Assembly (NCBI RefSeq): GCF_003248355.1
Contig: NZ_QKWY01000002.1
Location: 2,480,001-2,544,000, forward strand
Direction of reading: 5' to 3'
DNA: 64,000 bases
Source of the DNA: Streptomyces sp. AC1-42W
Lineage (GTDB): Bacteria; Actinomycetota; Actinomycetes; Streptomycetales; Streptomycetaceae
The notes under the pieces are model-generated. The model was not told the origin of the DNA. It searched no databases and worked only from the letters and a program-made list of their open reading frames with translations. The position numbers and the translations under genes are program-made. Shown here one piece after another: positions 50,439 to 61,443 of this stretch (within the stretch, counting starts at the first letter, position 1; each line of letters begins with the position of its first letter).

Positions 50439-51077
50439 TCAGCAGATCGGCGGGGTGGGGCCGCGGTAGCCAGTCCGCTGGTTACGGACGTAGGCATTGA
50501 GCGTGGAGAAGGAGATCGAGATGCCGTGGTCGTCCATGAGCGTCTTCCAGATGTCCTTTGCGCTGACGTCCTGCGTGATCATCGGGACGATGATGTGCCG
50601 GACCGAGGCGATGACCGGGGTTTTCCGGTAATGGCTCGGGCGTTCACGAGCGGGCGGCATCACGGCGGTCAGGGCCGCGCGGACGGTGCGCCGGCTGACG
50701 CCGTGCCGCTGGGCGAGGTGCCGTAGCGAGAGACCGGCTTCCGCGTCCTTGCGGATGGCTCGATAGAGCAGGTAGGTGCCCCTAGGCAGCCGCTGGTACT
50801 GGCCGGTGACGGTGGTCCGCCGACGGGGCACGATGGCGTCCGTCAGGGCCAGGTTGAGATGGTCGGCCGGATGGCCGGTGAGGGTGGATAGACGGTCGAG
50901 GCGGGGCTTTCCGGTCCAGTTGGGCGGGCCGCAGGCGATCGCGTGCAGGGCACTGGGCCGAAGGTGGTTGGCCTTGGCCAGGCGCCTGATGTAGGTCTCG
51001 GTGCTCTCGCCCAGGTGCGGGCGGACGCGCATGGGAAGCGGAGCCGCGGGACGTTCGTCGGCGGCGGGGGACGGCAT
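50439..51077 (-). CDS. tniQ: TniQ-family transposition protein with C-terminal helix-turn-helix
   Basis: 212 residues. The N-terminal TniQ core is LPMRVRPHLGESTETYIRRLAKANHLRPSALHAIACGPPNWTG. Residues 100-205 contain helix-turn-helix elements: LSLRHLAQRHGVSRRTVRAALTAV and the resolvase-like ISISFSTLNAYVRNQ. TniQ/TnsD proteins choose the target and bring it to the TnsC filament. Here the HTH C-terminus may do the DNA recognition. It starts 28 nt after the ATPase stop and 6 nt precede the next gene. The two TniQ-like proteins share their first 50 residues and probably arose by duplication. Confidence 0.82.
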   Translation of the reverse strand: MPSPAADERPAAPLPMRVRPHLGESTETYIRRLAKANHLRPSALHAIACGPPNWTGKPRLDRLSTLTGHPADHLNLALTDAIVPRRRTTVTGQYQRLPRGTYLLYRAIRKDAEAGLSLRHLAQRHGVSRRTVRAALTAVMPPARERPSHYRKTPVIASVRHIIVPMITQDVSAKDIWKTLMDDHGISISFSTLNAYVRNQRTGYRGPTPPIC

Positions 51078-51105
51078 GGCGGGGCGGTGCCTTTCTGCGT
51101 GGCGG

Positions 51106-52119
51106 TCAGCTCGATTCCGAACTGTGGTCGAGAGGGATCGCTTGGAGACTCGCCTTCGTGATCTTCTCGCTGCCGGTCAGGATCGCGTCCAGGGCGGCGC
51201 CCCTGATCAGGTGGGACAGCGAGCCGATCATGCCGCCGGTGCGGTCGTGCAGATAGCGGTCCAGGGCGGTGAGGCTGCCCATCTTGTGATCGTGCAGCCG
51301 CAGCGAGTCCTCCAAGGTGGCCACCAGCCCCTGCCACTCCGTGTTGTAGGGCAACGATGCGGTGGGGACGAGGGTGAAACGTCCGGCGATCTGCTCGCCG
51401 CGAGTGCCGTCGAACAGTCCCTTCCGTTCGACGTTGATCCCCGCGTAGACGAATGTGGCGGGAATGCGCTCGGAGAAGTACTTCAGGGTGTCGGAGACCT
51501 CGGCGCCGGACCTGGTCGTCAGCGAGATGTTGTGCAGCTCGTCGACGAGGACCAGGCCCACACGGGCGTCCGTGAGGACTCCGCAGACAGTTTCCAGGAT
51601 GTCGGTGATGTTCGAGCGGACGCGGACCGGCAGGCCGAGGAAACGGGCGAACTCCACCGCCACCATCCGCGCCGTCGCGGCGGGCGGGACGGTGATGTAG
51701 ACGACCGGGATGCGGTCGCTCACCCCGGGATGCCGTGCCCGGTCGAGGAGCTCGTGAGCCCGGCCGAGCTGGGTGATCGCGGTGGTCTTGCCCGTGCCGG
51801 CCGGACCAGAGACGAACAGCCCGCGCCGGGCGCTGACCGCGTGCCGGTTCAGCAGGACCAGACGGCGGCCGCAGGTGACGGTGTGCTGGACGGTTGACGT
51901 CGCCACCACCAGCAGCCGGGTGTGATGGTCCAGGCGGTCCTCGTCGTAGCGGGTCAGCTCCGCCGGGCTGAGTGCGGCCCGCTCGGCCGCACTCAGCAAC
52001 GCGGGTATGACGGGCTGATCGTCGACGAAGGACCGCCAGCCGGACAGGTTCGTCAGATGCCGTTCAGGCTCCCGCGGGCCGTTGGCGAAGGGGACGAGCG
52101 GGTCGTGCGATGTGGTCAT
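51106..52119 (-). CDS. tnsC: TnsC/TniB-like AAA+ transposition ATPase
   Basis: The 337-residue AAA+ protein has Walker A SGPAGTGKTTAITQLGRA and Walker B VGLVLVDELHNISL, with sensor-like FVYAGINVERKGLF and a C-terminal helix bundle (HDRTGGMIGSLSHLIRGAAL). It regulates the transposase by forming ATP-dependent filaments on target DNA. Its ATG overlaps the TnsAB stop by 4 nt (ATGA, 52116-52119), so the two are translated in order. It is of TniB type rather than the longer Tn7 TnsC. Confidence 0.9.
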   Translation of the reverse strand: MTTSHDPLVPFANGPREPERHLTNLSGWRSFVDDQPVIPALLSAAERAALSPAELTRYDEDRLDHHTRLLVVATSTVQHTVTCGRRLVLLNRHAVSARRGLFVSGPAGTGKTTAITQLGRAHELLDRARHPGVSDRIPVVYITVPPAATARMVAVEFARFLGLPVRVRSNITDILETVCGVLTDARVGLVLVDELHNISLTTRSGAEVSDTLKYFSERIPATFVYAGINVERKGLFDGTRGEQIAGRFTLVPTASLPYNTEWQGLVATLEDSLRLHDHKMGSLTALDRYLHDRTGGMIGSLSHLIRGAALDAILTGSEKITKASLQAIPLDHSSESS

Positions 52120-55004
52120 GAACGCTTCCAGGGATCGGCGAGAGGATCGAACAGGCCCAGCGGGATCACCTTGGCCAGCGGCGCCTCTTCCTCCGATGCC
52201 TCGGGTTCAGGGACCGGGTCGGGCTCGGCGGCAGGGGGCGGCGTAGGAACAGGAGGGGTGGCCTTGGTGCGGGCGGCGACCTGCTTGTCCCGCCGCGTAC
52301 GTTTCTGCGGCTTGCCCGGCCCGTCCTGCTGCGGTCCGGCGTGGGCCCGTGTCAGTAGAGCCGCAGCCGCCTGAGCGATCTCTTCCTCGGTGCCCTTGGG
52401 CAGGCCCTGGGCAGCGTGGTCCCAGGCCAGTTCACCGAAGGGAACCGGGGTGTGACGCAGGTGCTTCCAGGTCGCCTCGATCCACTCGCCGTCGCCGTGG
52501 TGGTTGCGTACCCAGATCCGGGAAATGTCGTAGGGGTCATGATGGACCTCCCACAGCCCCTTCTTCTCCGCGACACCGGAATGCTGACGGCGGATCAGGC
52601 CCGGCGCGTCGTAGGTGCGGCGCTTGATCCTGATGCCGTAGTCGTTCACCGCCCGCCAGGTTGAGGGCAGCAACTCGACATAGTCCTCGGCGCTCAGAGC
52701 CACCGGAACGTAGCCGCAGGCCTCGATGAGCGCGGCGTACTTCTCGTTCGGCGTGAACGACCGGCCCGGGTGCAACGGGTCACGCAGACCGTCGTGTTCG
52801 CGATTTTGCCACGCCGAAACGAGCCATTCGTCGAGAAGCTCCTGCAACTCCGGCAGGGACCACAGCGGCTGCTTGTCCAGGCGGCGGCCGCGGTGGTCGG
52901 TGCTGCGGCCGGTGTAGCCGGCGACGAACTGCGCGAAGAGCGTGCCGACGGAGTCCAGCATCTTCTCCACGTGCCCCTTCTGGAACGGGGACGCCTTGTG
53001 CGTGGGCTGGAAATCGATCTCCAGGAAACGGCAGGACGCCTTGAAGTTCCGAGAGATGAACACCTTCCCGTGGTCACAGACGATCATTTCCGGCACGATC
53101 ACCGGCTTCGCCGCCGCGTGCTCCAGGTGCTCGTCGACCTCCAGCAGCCGACGGTAGGGCAGCACCGACCGCGACATCCGCAGGGCCTCCACCCAGCCCG
53201 GACGCATCACCTCGGGGGTGAGCGCGCGGGCCAGCAGCACGCTCGCGTCGACCGACTTCGTGGTGGGCCGCAGCACCGCCGCGGGAACGGTCCTGGTCGC
53301 GACATCGACCATGCCGGTGAGCTCGACCTTGCCCACCACGCCGTCGTCCAGGCGGACCAGCACGTCCAGCGGGGTGGAGTCGATCTGCACCACCTCGCCC
53401 GGCGCGAACACCGTCCACTGCCCGAATGGCGTCTTCGCCCCATGCGCGCGTGAGCGGCGGTTGCGGGCCGTCGCCGACACGGGCTTGCCGTAGGTCAGTT
53501 TGGACAGCAGCCGGTAGAGCGTCGACTGCGACGGCAGTTCCACCGTCTCGCCGTTCTCCCGCAGAATCTCGCCGGTCCGCCAGATGATATAGGTCCCGGT
53601 CCGGGTGGAGTCGTCGACGCCCTCCTTGATCGCCTGCCGCATGGCCTCCACCACCGCGTCGGGGACCGTCCCGAACTGCGGCTTCTTGCGCACCGGTCGG
53701 CGGTCGGCGAGCCCGAGCAGTCCCTCGGCCCGGTAGCGGCGGCGGAAGTTGCCGACCGTACTCACGCTGACCCGATAGCCCGCGGCCGTCAGCTCGGCCG
53801 CCTTCGCCCGCTCCCGCGCGGTCAGCGAATGACGGGCCGGATCGTACTCAGGCCGAGGACCGGCATCCTCACCCCGGTTCGGATCGACGCCGTGCAGGAC
53901 CTCCAGGATGTGGCCTTCCCACCACAGAGCCTTCTCCCGCGCGTGCTCCGGAAGCGCCTCCAGCAGCGACACCGGCGGCAGCGGCAACCGCCCCGCACTG
54001 CCCAGCACTTCGAAGCCCTCATCGCCCAGCAGCACCGCCAGCGGGACCTCCCGCGGCACATCGCCCTCACCGGCCAGCGTCACCGCGATCGCGGACACCG
54101 CGAGCACCGCCCGCACCTGGCCGGCAAACCGCACCCGATCGCCCACCCCGACAGTCGCCGGCCTCGACAGCCTGCGCATCCGGCTCCCTTCCCCACGCGT
54201 GTCCCGTCTCGGACGCAGCAGTCCCAAGCCCTGCTCTGCCCGCTGCAGCCCGACGACAGAACCCTCCACCGTGTGCACCACCGTGCCACTGCTCAGCAGA
54301 GCCCCACCAAGGTCAGCGTGAAGGGTCCCCGCCCAGAGCAGATGGAACAGCGCGGGCAGGACACGCAGGACATCCCCGGCCTCCTCGACCCCGGCCCGCA
54401 AACCCTGAGGCCGCCGGAAGACCTCCACCAGTCGCTCGACGACATCGGTCTCACGACCACACCGCCCGTGCCGGTATCGGGCCAGCCACCGCACGTTCGC
54501 CATGAACACCGGATCCGGGACACCGACGTGCGAAAACTCCCACCCCGCCGCCGAGCAGGCCCGCTCGGTCGCGGCGAACGCCTGCGCGGTCCGCTCGTCG
54601 ACATCGTCCTCGGCACGGACATCGACCACGCGGGCTCGTCCGTCGGCCAGCCGTACGAAGTAGTCCGGCGCGTGCCGCCGCTTCGCTTCCTCCTCGCGCC
54701 AGTGCAGCCAGAACGGCTGTGAGGCGATCCCCACCACATCCGGCGCGAAGTCCAGCAGAATCAGCCGGTCCCGCTCCAGCCACGACTCGTAGCCCACATG
54801 GCCGCCCGTGGTCACCGCGTAGTACCAGCCGGCGAAGCTGCGATCCCCCTTGTTCCACCGGAATCCGCGTACGGGCGGTACGTCCTCGAACCGGATACTC
54901 CACCCCGAGCCCAGCGCGGTGCGACGACGCTCGCCGCCATCGTAGAAGTCCAGGTCAAAGGCGCCCAGCGCAGGATCGCCGTACGCGTGTACCGGTTCCC
55001 CCAC
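52116..55004 (-). CDS. tnsAB: TnsA-TnsB fusion transposase (endonuclease + DDE integrase)
   Basis: 962 residues from GTG 55004, with GGGGAG a few bases upstream. Residues 1-185 are TnsA-like: YESWLERD (Glu73), HAPDY (Asp114) and VVDVRAED (128-133), where the catalytic Lys position appears to be Arg. From about 276 it is TnsB: an HTH near 395-435 (SVSTVGNFRRRYRAEG) and a DDE domain with IDST (Asp542), VCDHG (Asp644) and GHVEKM (Glu680), a D-35-E spacing. C-terminal 60 residues are Pro/Glu-rich. TnsA plus TnsB implies double-strand cut-and-paste excision. An internal ATG (Met276, at 54179) has a GGGAAGGGAG site and could also yield separate TnsB. Confidence 0.9.
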   Translation of the reverse strand: MGEPVHAYGDPALGAFDLDFYDGGERRRTALGSGWSIRFEDVPPVRGFRWNKGDRSFAGWYYAVTTGGHVGYESWLERDRLILLDFAPDVVGIASQPFWLHWREEEAKRRHAPDYFVRLADGRARVVDVRAEDDVDERTAQAFAATERACSAAGWEFSHVGVPDPVFMANVRWLARYRHGRCGRETDVVERLVEVFRRPQGLRAGVEEAGDVLRVLPALFHLLWAGTLHADLGGALLSSGTVVHTVEGSVVGLQRAEQGLGLLRPRRDTRGEGSRMRRLSRPATVGVGDRVRFAGQVRAVLAVSAIAVTLAGEGDVPREVPLAVLLGDEGFEVLGSAGRLPLPPVSLLEALPEHAREKALWWEGHILEVLHGVDPNRGEDAGPRPEYDPARHSLTARERAKAAELTAAGYRVSVSTVGNFRRRYRAEGLLGLADRRPVRKKPQFGTVPDAVVEAMRQAIKEGVDDSTRTGTYIIWRTGEILRENGETVELPSQSTLYRLLSKLTYGKPVSATARNRRSRAHGAKTPFGQWTVFAPGEVVQIDSTPLDVLVRLDDGVVGKVELTGMVDVATRTVPAAVLRPTTKSVDASVLLARALTPEVMRPGWVEALRMSRSVLPYRRLLEVDEHLEHAAAKPVIVPEMIVCDHGKVFISRNFKASCRFLEIDFQPTHKASPFQKGHVEKMLDSVGTLFAQFVAGYTGRSTDHRGRRLDKQPLWSLPELQELLDEWLVSAWQNREHDGLRDPLHPGRSFTPNEKYAALIEACGYVPVALSAEDYVELLPSTWRAVNDYGIRIKRRTYDAPGLIRRQHSGVAEKKGLWEVHHDPYDISRIWVRNHHGDGEWIEATWKHLRHTPVPFGELAWDHAAQGLPKGTEEEIAQAAAALLTRAHAGPQQDGPGKPQKRTRRDKQVAARTKATPPVPTPPPAAEPDPVPEPEASEEEAPLAKVIPLGLFDPLADPWKRS

Positions 55005-55035
55005 CGTCTCCCCAGGCAGCCAGACCTAAACGATC

Positions 55036-55114
55036 ACTCAACCTTCGGTGAGAAAACCTAGCGGTCACCAACCTTCGGTGACAATGCTCAACCTTCACTG
55101 CGAGGGATCACCGG
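55036..55114. repeat. Right end of the Tn7-like transposon
   Basis: It contains the terminal inverted repeat (55086-55114) and three copies of the AACCTTC motif (about 55039-55046, 55070-55076, 55089-55096) in one orientation, versus two at the left end. Spacings are about 20 and 30 bp. Confidence 0.85.
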
Positions 55115-55154
55115 GGCTCCCGGACATGACCCGTCAGCGGTCATGTACTAGAGT

Positions 55155-55172
55155 TATCTCGACATCGAGATA
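55155..55172. promoter_or_regulatory. Candidate operator TATCTC-N6-GAGATA upstream of acnA
   Basis: The inverted repeat TATCTCGA-CA-TCGAGATA lies 156 nt upstream of acnA, just outside the transposon. It matches the form of 37252-37269 beside HTH-MurA. It may be a binding site of that protein. Confidence 0.45.
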
Positions 55173-55214
55173 TATGCCGAAGGCGCACAGCGGGCACCGT
55201 TCGGTAAGGGTTAC

Positions 55215-55233
55215 CTAACTAAGCCTTACCTTA
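55215..55233. promoter_or_regulatory. Iron-box-like site upstream of acnA
   Basis: On the minus strand it reads TAAGGTAAGGCTTAGTTAG, 13 of 19 positions of the DmdR/IdeR iron-box consensus as I recall it. It lies about 95 nt upstream of the start of an Fe-S enzyme gene. A second partial GGTAACC-type half-site overlaps on the left. Confidence 0.45.
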
Positions 55234-55327
55234 GCGGATGGTCCGGTGGTCCGAGGCGGCACCACGCGGCGCCCGCCGTGGTGAGGCGCGGCGCGGAGTT
55301 ACGCGCACATTGATGAAGGAGACTGTC

Positions 55328-58045
<2,718 letters not shown>

Positions 58046-58062
58046 GGGCTACGGCGTACGAA

Positions 58063-58102
58063 GAGAGGGCCGCATCCCCGGTGTCGGGGATGCGGCCCTC
58101 TC
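58063..58102 (+). terminator. acnA transcription terminator
   Basis: A perfect 18-bp stem, GAGAGGGCCGCATCCCCG with its complement, and a 4-nt loop (GTGT at 58081-58084), starts 18 nt after the acnA stop. It also lies beyond the 3' end of the minus-strand gene ending at 58138, so it can serve both. Confidence 0.9.
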
Positions 58103-58137
58103 ACGTGCTCATGTCCCGTGAGGGACCGTCACACGGC

Positions 58138-59061
58138 TCAGAACAGGAACTTGTAGCTGTTCCAGCCGCTCGTGCCGACCAGCTTCTTGGACTTGTACGG
58201 GGCGGTGGCGTTGCCGGTGCCCTGGTACAGGTACAGCTCGCCGCCCTTGCGCGCGAGCAGGTCGGTCTTGCCGTCCAGGGTGATGTCACCCGTCGACACG
58301 AGGGTGTCGTACTGGTTCCAGCCGCTGCCGATCCTGGTGCGCTTGGCGAACGGGGCCTTCTGGTTGCCGGTGCCCTTGTAGAGCCACAGGACGCCGGCCT
58401 TGTCGCGGGCGACGATGTCGTTCTTGCCGTCGCCGTTCAGGTCGCCGTTGCCGGCGATCTGGGTGTAGATGTTCCAGCCGTAGCCGGCCTTGATGCGCTT
58501 GGTGACCTTGCCGTCGCCGTACCCGAGGTAGACGTACAGGTCGCCCTTGGAGTCGACGGCGAGCATGTCACCGGCGGCGGCTCCACCGATCTGGCCGGGG
58601 GAGACGATCTTCTTGTAGATGTCCCAGCCGTAGCCGATCTTGACGGCCGAGGAGTCGAACTTCAGGTAGCCCATGTCCCCGTTGTTCTCGCGGAACCAGA
58701 GACCGTCGCTCTCACCGTCGACGCCCTCGGCGTCCCGGTGGTCGACCTGCATCATCGCGGAGACGCCGAACCAGTTCTCGCCCCTCTGGACGCGCGCCGT
58801 GAGGCCGCCCTTGCCGTTCGGGCCGTACGCGTACGCGAGTCCGGCCGAGTTGACGGCGTAGAGCGAGAAGTACGGGACGGGGACAGAAGCGGCGGCGCTC
58901 GCGGGAGCGGCTGCCGGCTGGTTCTCCGCCGCGCCCAGCGTGGGCTGCGGGGCATCGGCTGCCACGGCGGAGGTGCCGGTGGCGACGAGGGCGGCGGTGA
59001 GCGCCGCGGCTGCCGCGCGAGCGGCTATGCGCACGGGGCGCCGGCCAGTGGTTTTGGCCAC
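58138..59061 (-). CDS. Secreted FG-GAP/VCBS-repeat-like protein (paralogue 1)
   Basis: GTG 59061, with GGAG 5 nt upstream, gives 307 residues. The Sec signal is ARAAAAALTAALVATGTSAVAA. The mature protein is a beta-propeller-type repeat: GDLNGDGKNDIVARDKAGVLWLYKGTGN, TGDITLDGKTDLLARKGGELYLYQGTGN and DLYVYLGYGDGKVTKR, with DxNxDGxxD calcium-type loops. Such Streptomyces proteins often form lectin-like or surface-bound propellers. It is about 60% similar by eye to its neighbour at 59201-60058, and both are minus strand. Function is not known. Confidence 0.85.
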   Translation of the reverse strand: MAKTTGRRPVRIAARAAAAALTAALVATGTSAVAADAPQPTLGAAENQPAAAPASAAASVPVPYFSLYAVNSAGLAYAYGPNGKGGLTARVQRGENWFGVSAMMQVDHRDAEGVDGESDGLWFRENNGDMGYLKFDSSAVKIGYGWDIYKKIVSPGQIGGAAAGDMLAVDSKGDLYVYLGYGDGKVTKRIKAGYGWNIYTQIAGNGDLNGDGKNDIVARDKAGVLWLYKGTGNQKAPFAKRTRIGSGWNQYDTLVSTGDITLDGKTDLLARKGGELYLYQGTGNATAPYKSKKLVGTSGWNSYKFLF

Positions 59062-59200
59062 AAGTACTCCATGGATCGTGAAGTGGGAGGCGGCCCGCCG
59101 CACATGGGCGGCGGACCACCGATTCACCCGAATCGTGTCACGATTCAGTATTCGAATCTTTCACGTTTCGTCATGGGCCTGTAACCGAACCGAACCGGGC

Positions 59201-60058
59201 TCAGAAGAAGAGGCGGTACGTGTTCCAGCCCGAGGTGCCGATGCGGGCCTTCGGCTTGTACGGGGCGGTGGCGTTCCCGGTGCCCTCGTACAGGTACAGC
59301 TCACCCTTCGCGTTGCGCGCGACCAGGTCGGTGATGCCGTCCATGGTCAGGTCGCCCGCGCCGAAGAGGGCGTTGTACTGGTTCCAGCCGCTGCCGATCT
59401 TCGTACGCTTCTTGTACGGGTCGTGCTGGTTGCCGGTGCCCTGGTACAGCCACAGGACGCCGGCCTTGTCGCGGGCGACGATGTCGTTCTTGCCGTCGCC
59501 GCTCAGGTCGCCGTTGCCCGCGATCTGGGTGTAGATGTCCCAGCCGTAACCGACCTTCAGGCGCTTGGTGACCTTGCCGTCGCCGTAGCCCAGGTACAGG
59601 TACAGGTCGCCCTTCTTGTCGCGGGCGAGCAGGTCACCGCCCCCGGCGCCGCCGAACTGACCCACCGAGACGACCGTGTTGTAGATGTCCCAGCCGTAAC
59701 CGACCTTCTTCGCCGGTTCGTTGTCCTCGTAGTACCAGATGTTGCCCGAGGTGCCGAGCTGCCAGCGGCCGTCCGCGATGCTGTCCGCGTCGTTGTCCAC
59801 CAGGCCGACGAACGCGAGGCCCGTCATGCCGGTCTCGAACTGGACGCGCGACGAGATGGTGCCGTCACCCTGCGGCACATAGGTGTACGCGGTGCCGGCG
59901 CTGGTGAGGCCGTAAAGGCCGAACATGGGTGCGTCGCCGACTTCGGCGGCGGAGGCGGTGGCGGCGGAGGCGCCGGTGGCGACCAGGGCCGCGGTTATCG
60001 CGGCGGCGGCGAGACGGGGCACAGCCCGTCCGGGCCGACGGCCAGAGATCTTGGCCAC
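59201..60058 (-). CDS. Secreted FG-GAP/VCBS-repeat-like protein (paralogue 2)
   Basis: GTG 60058, with GGAG 7 nt upstream, gives 285 residues. The signal is LAAAAITAALVATGASAATASA. Repeats read GQFGGAGGGDLLARDKKGDLYLYLGYGDG, NGDLSGDGKNDIVARDKAGVLWLYQGTGN and AGDLTMDGITDLVARNAKGELYLYEGTGN. The last 20 residues (RIGTSGWNTYRLFF) parallel the C-terminus of paralogue 1. The gene lies upstream of paralogue 1 with a 139-nt gap. This is a recent-looking duplication with a variable N-terminal domain: paralogue 2 lacks the ENQPAAAPASAAASVPVP linker. Confidence 0.85.
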   Translation of the reverse strand: MAKISGRRPGRAVPRLAAAAITAALVATGASAATASAAEVGDAPMFGLYGLTSAGTAYTYVPQGDGTISSRVQFETGMTGLAFVGLVDNDADSIADGRWQLGTSGNIWYYEDNEPAKKVGYGWDIYNTVVSVGQFGGAGGGDLLARDKKGDLYLYLGYGDGKVTKRLKVGYGWDIYTQIAGNGDLSGDGKNDIVARDKAGVLWLYQGTGNQHDPYKKRTKIGSGWNQYNALFGAGDLTMDGITDLVARNAKGELYLYEGTGNATAPYKPKARIGTSGWNTYRLFF

Positions 60059-60270
60059 GTGTGTTCTCCATGGATGATGGGACGAGGCGTGACGCGCCGC
60101 GGGATACGGGGACACGCCACGGAATTGAGGGTGATCCTTTCACGAGTCCCCCACGTCTCCAAGGGTTTGGCGAAATGCGGCCACCACCCGGCCTTCGCCC
60201 CGATATACGGACACCCGCGGCGTTCGCGGGTACTCCACTGACACGGACCGGCCGCACCGGGCGGTGGCCG

Positions 60271-61443
60271 TTACGCCCGGCGCGCCCGCTCCCGCGATCT
60301 GACCCAGGCGGTGAACGCCTCGACCGCGTCCACCACCGCTTCGAACCGCGGCGAGTGGTACAGGTCGAAGGCATGGTGGCCGCCCCGCAGCTCGGCGTAC
60401 ACGACCGGGTTCGCGGAGGCGGCCCGCAGCCCCTCGACCACCTCCCGGATGCCGGCCACCGGCACCAGCGGGTCCAGATCGCCGTGCGCGACGAACATCG
60501 GGGGCGCGTCCGGCCGGGCGTGGCCCAGCGGCGACGACTCGGGGCCCTGGTCCCAGTACGAGCCCAGGAAGCCGTTGAGGACGACGACCCCGCTGACCGA
60601 GGTGTCGGCGTCCTCGAACCCCGGCTGGAACGCGGGGTCACCGGCGGTCAGCGCGGCGATCGAGCCCATGTGGCCGCCCGCCGAACTGCCCGCGACGAAC
60701 ACGGTCGAGGCGTCCGCCCCGTACTCGTGGGCGTGCTCCCGCGCCCAGGCGATCACCCGCTTCAGGTCGATCATGTGCTCCGGGTGCCGCACCTGCGGCT
60801 TCAGCCGGTAGTTGGCGCTGATGGTGACCCACCCCCGGCTCGCCAGCCGGTGCAGCAGCGGGAGGGACTGGCTGTTCTTGTGGCCGCCGCTGTAGTGGCC
60901 GCCGTGCATGTGGATCAGCACCGGCCCGCCCTGTGGCCGGGCGCGGTGGTGGTACACGTCCAGCAGATTGCGGCGCCCCGCGTCCCCGTACGACAGATTC
61001 GCCACCCGCCGCACGCTCCGGTGGCGCCGCAGGATCGGCAGGAACACGATCCGCGCCCACGGCGGCCGGCGGCGCAGCCCCCGGGCGTGATCCGCGTCGA
61101 TCGAGGCGCGCCAGCCCTGGCCCAGCTCCTTCGTCATCGCCCGCTCGATCCGCTCCCGCTCGCCCGACGCGCGGTGGGCGACGACCGCCAGGCCGGGCAC
61201 GGTCGCGGCGGCCGGCGCGACGATCGCCCAGGCGCCCGGCGAGTCCAGGACGTCGTCCTGGGCGAAGGCCATCGCCGTGGGGACCAGCAGCATCCAGAAG
61301 AAGACGGCGTACGGCAGCTCGTTGGCGGCCAGGCCGAAGAAGTAGGAGGGGCGGCCCAGCGGACGCTCCCAGGGCACCGGCCACAGCGCGCACAGTGTTC
61401 CGATCGCCGCGACGGCGACGGGGATCAGATATCCGACGGGCAC
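60271..61443 (-). CDS. Membrane-anchored alpha/beta-hydrolase (HSL/esterase family)
   Basis: GTG 61443, with GGAGG 7 nt upstream, gives 390 residues. The first about 100 include hydrophobic helices (VPVGYLIPVAVAAIGTLCAL, ELPYAVFFWMLLVPTAMAFA, APAAATVPGLAVVA). The catalytic domain has the oxyanion HMHGGHYSGG and the nucleophile GSSAGG. Asp and His follow in AHGDLDPLVPV and RGGHHAFDLYH. The family hydrolyses small esters; polar substrates are unknown. It is divergent from the LysR gene 151 nt away, which is a likely regulator. Confidence 0.82.
   Translation of the reverse strand: MPVGYLIPVAVAAIGTLCALWPVPWERPLGRPSYFFGLAANELPYAVFFWMLLVPTAMAFAQDDVLDSPGAWAIVAPAAATVPGLAVVAHRASGERERIERAMTKELGQGWRASIDADHARGLRRRPPWARIVFLPILRRHRSVRRVANLSYGDAGRRNLLDVYHHRARPQGGPVLIHMHGGHYSGGHKNSQSLPLLHRLASRGWVTISANYRLKPQVRHPEHMIDLKRVIAWAREHAHEYGADASTVFVAGSSAGGHMGSIAALTAGDPAFQPGFEDADTSVSGVVVLNGFLGSYWDQGPESSPLGHARPDAPPMFVAHGDLDPLVPVAGIREVVEGLRAASANPVVYAELRGGHHAFDLYHSPRFEAVVDAVEAFTAWVRSRERARRA

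Larger units (their letters stand above)
37396..55110. mobile_element. Tn7-like transposon (TnsAB-TnsC-TniQ-TniQ) carrying a biosynthetic gene cluster
   Basis: The unit is bounded by inverted repeats (37392-37420 and 55086-55114, 27 of 29 positions identical), whose shared part includes TCGCAGTGAAGGTTGAGC. Inside are transposition genes at 49632-55004, all pointing inwards from the right end, and a cargo of about 12 kb. Outer limits are drawn at the TGA of each repeat. CACCGG lies at both edges, but because CCGG is palindromic and belongs to the inverted repeat, a clean 5-bp target duplication cannot be proven. The element sits between HTH-MurA and acnA, genes I believe are normally adjacent and divergent in Streptomyces. 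Confidence 0.88.

Noticed and set aside
24616..55110. Possibility that the Tn7-like element and the I-E cas genes form a CRISPR-associated transposon
   Set aside because: The cas operon lies outside the inverted repeats, contains Cas3, Cas1 and Cas2, and has its own leader and array. The transposon encodes no cas gene or repeat.
37391..55114. CACCGG at both outer edges as a target-site duplication
   Set aside because: CCGG is palindromic and is part of the extended inverted repeat, so direct and inverted copies cannot be told apart. A 5-bp duplication symmetrical about the ends does not fit.
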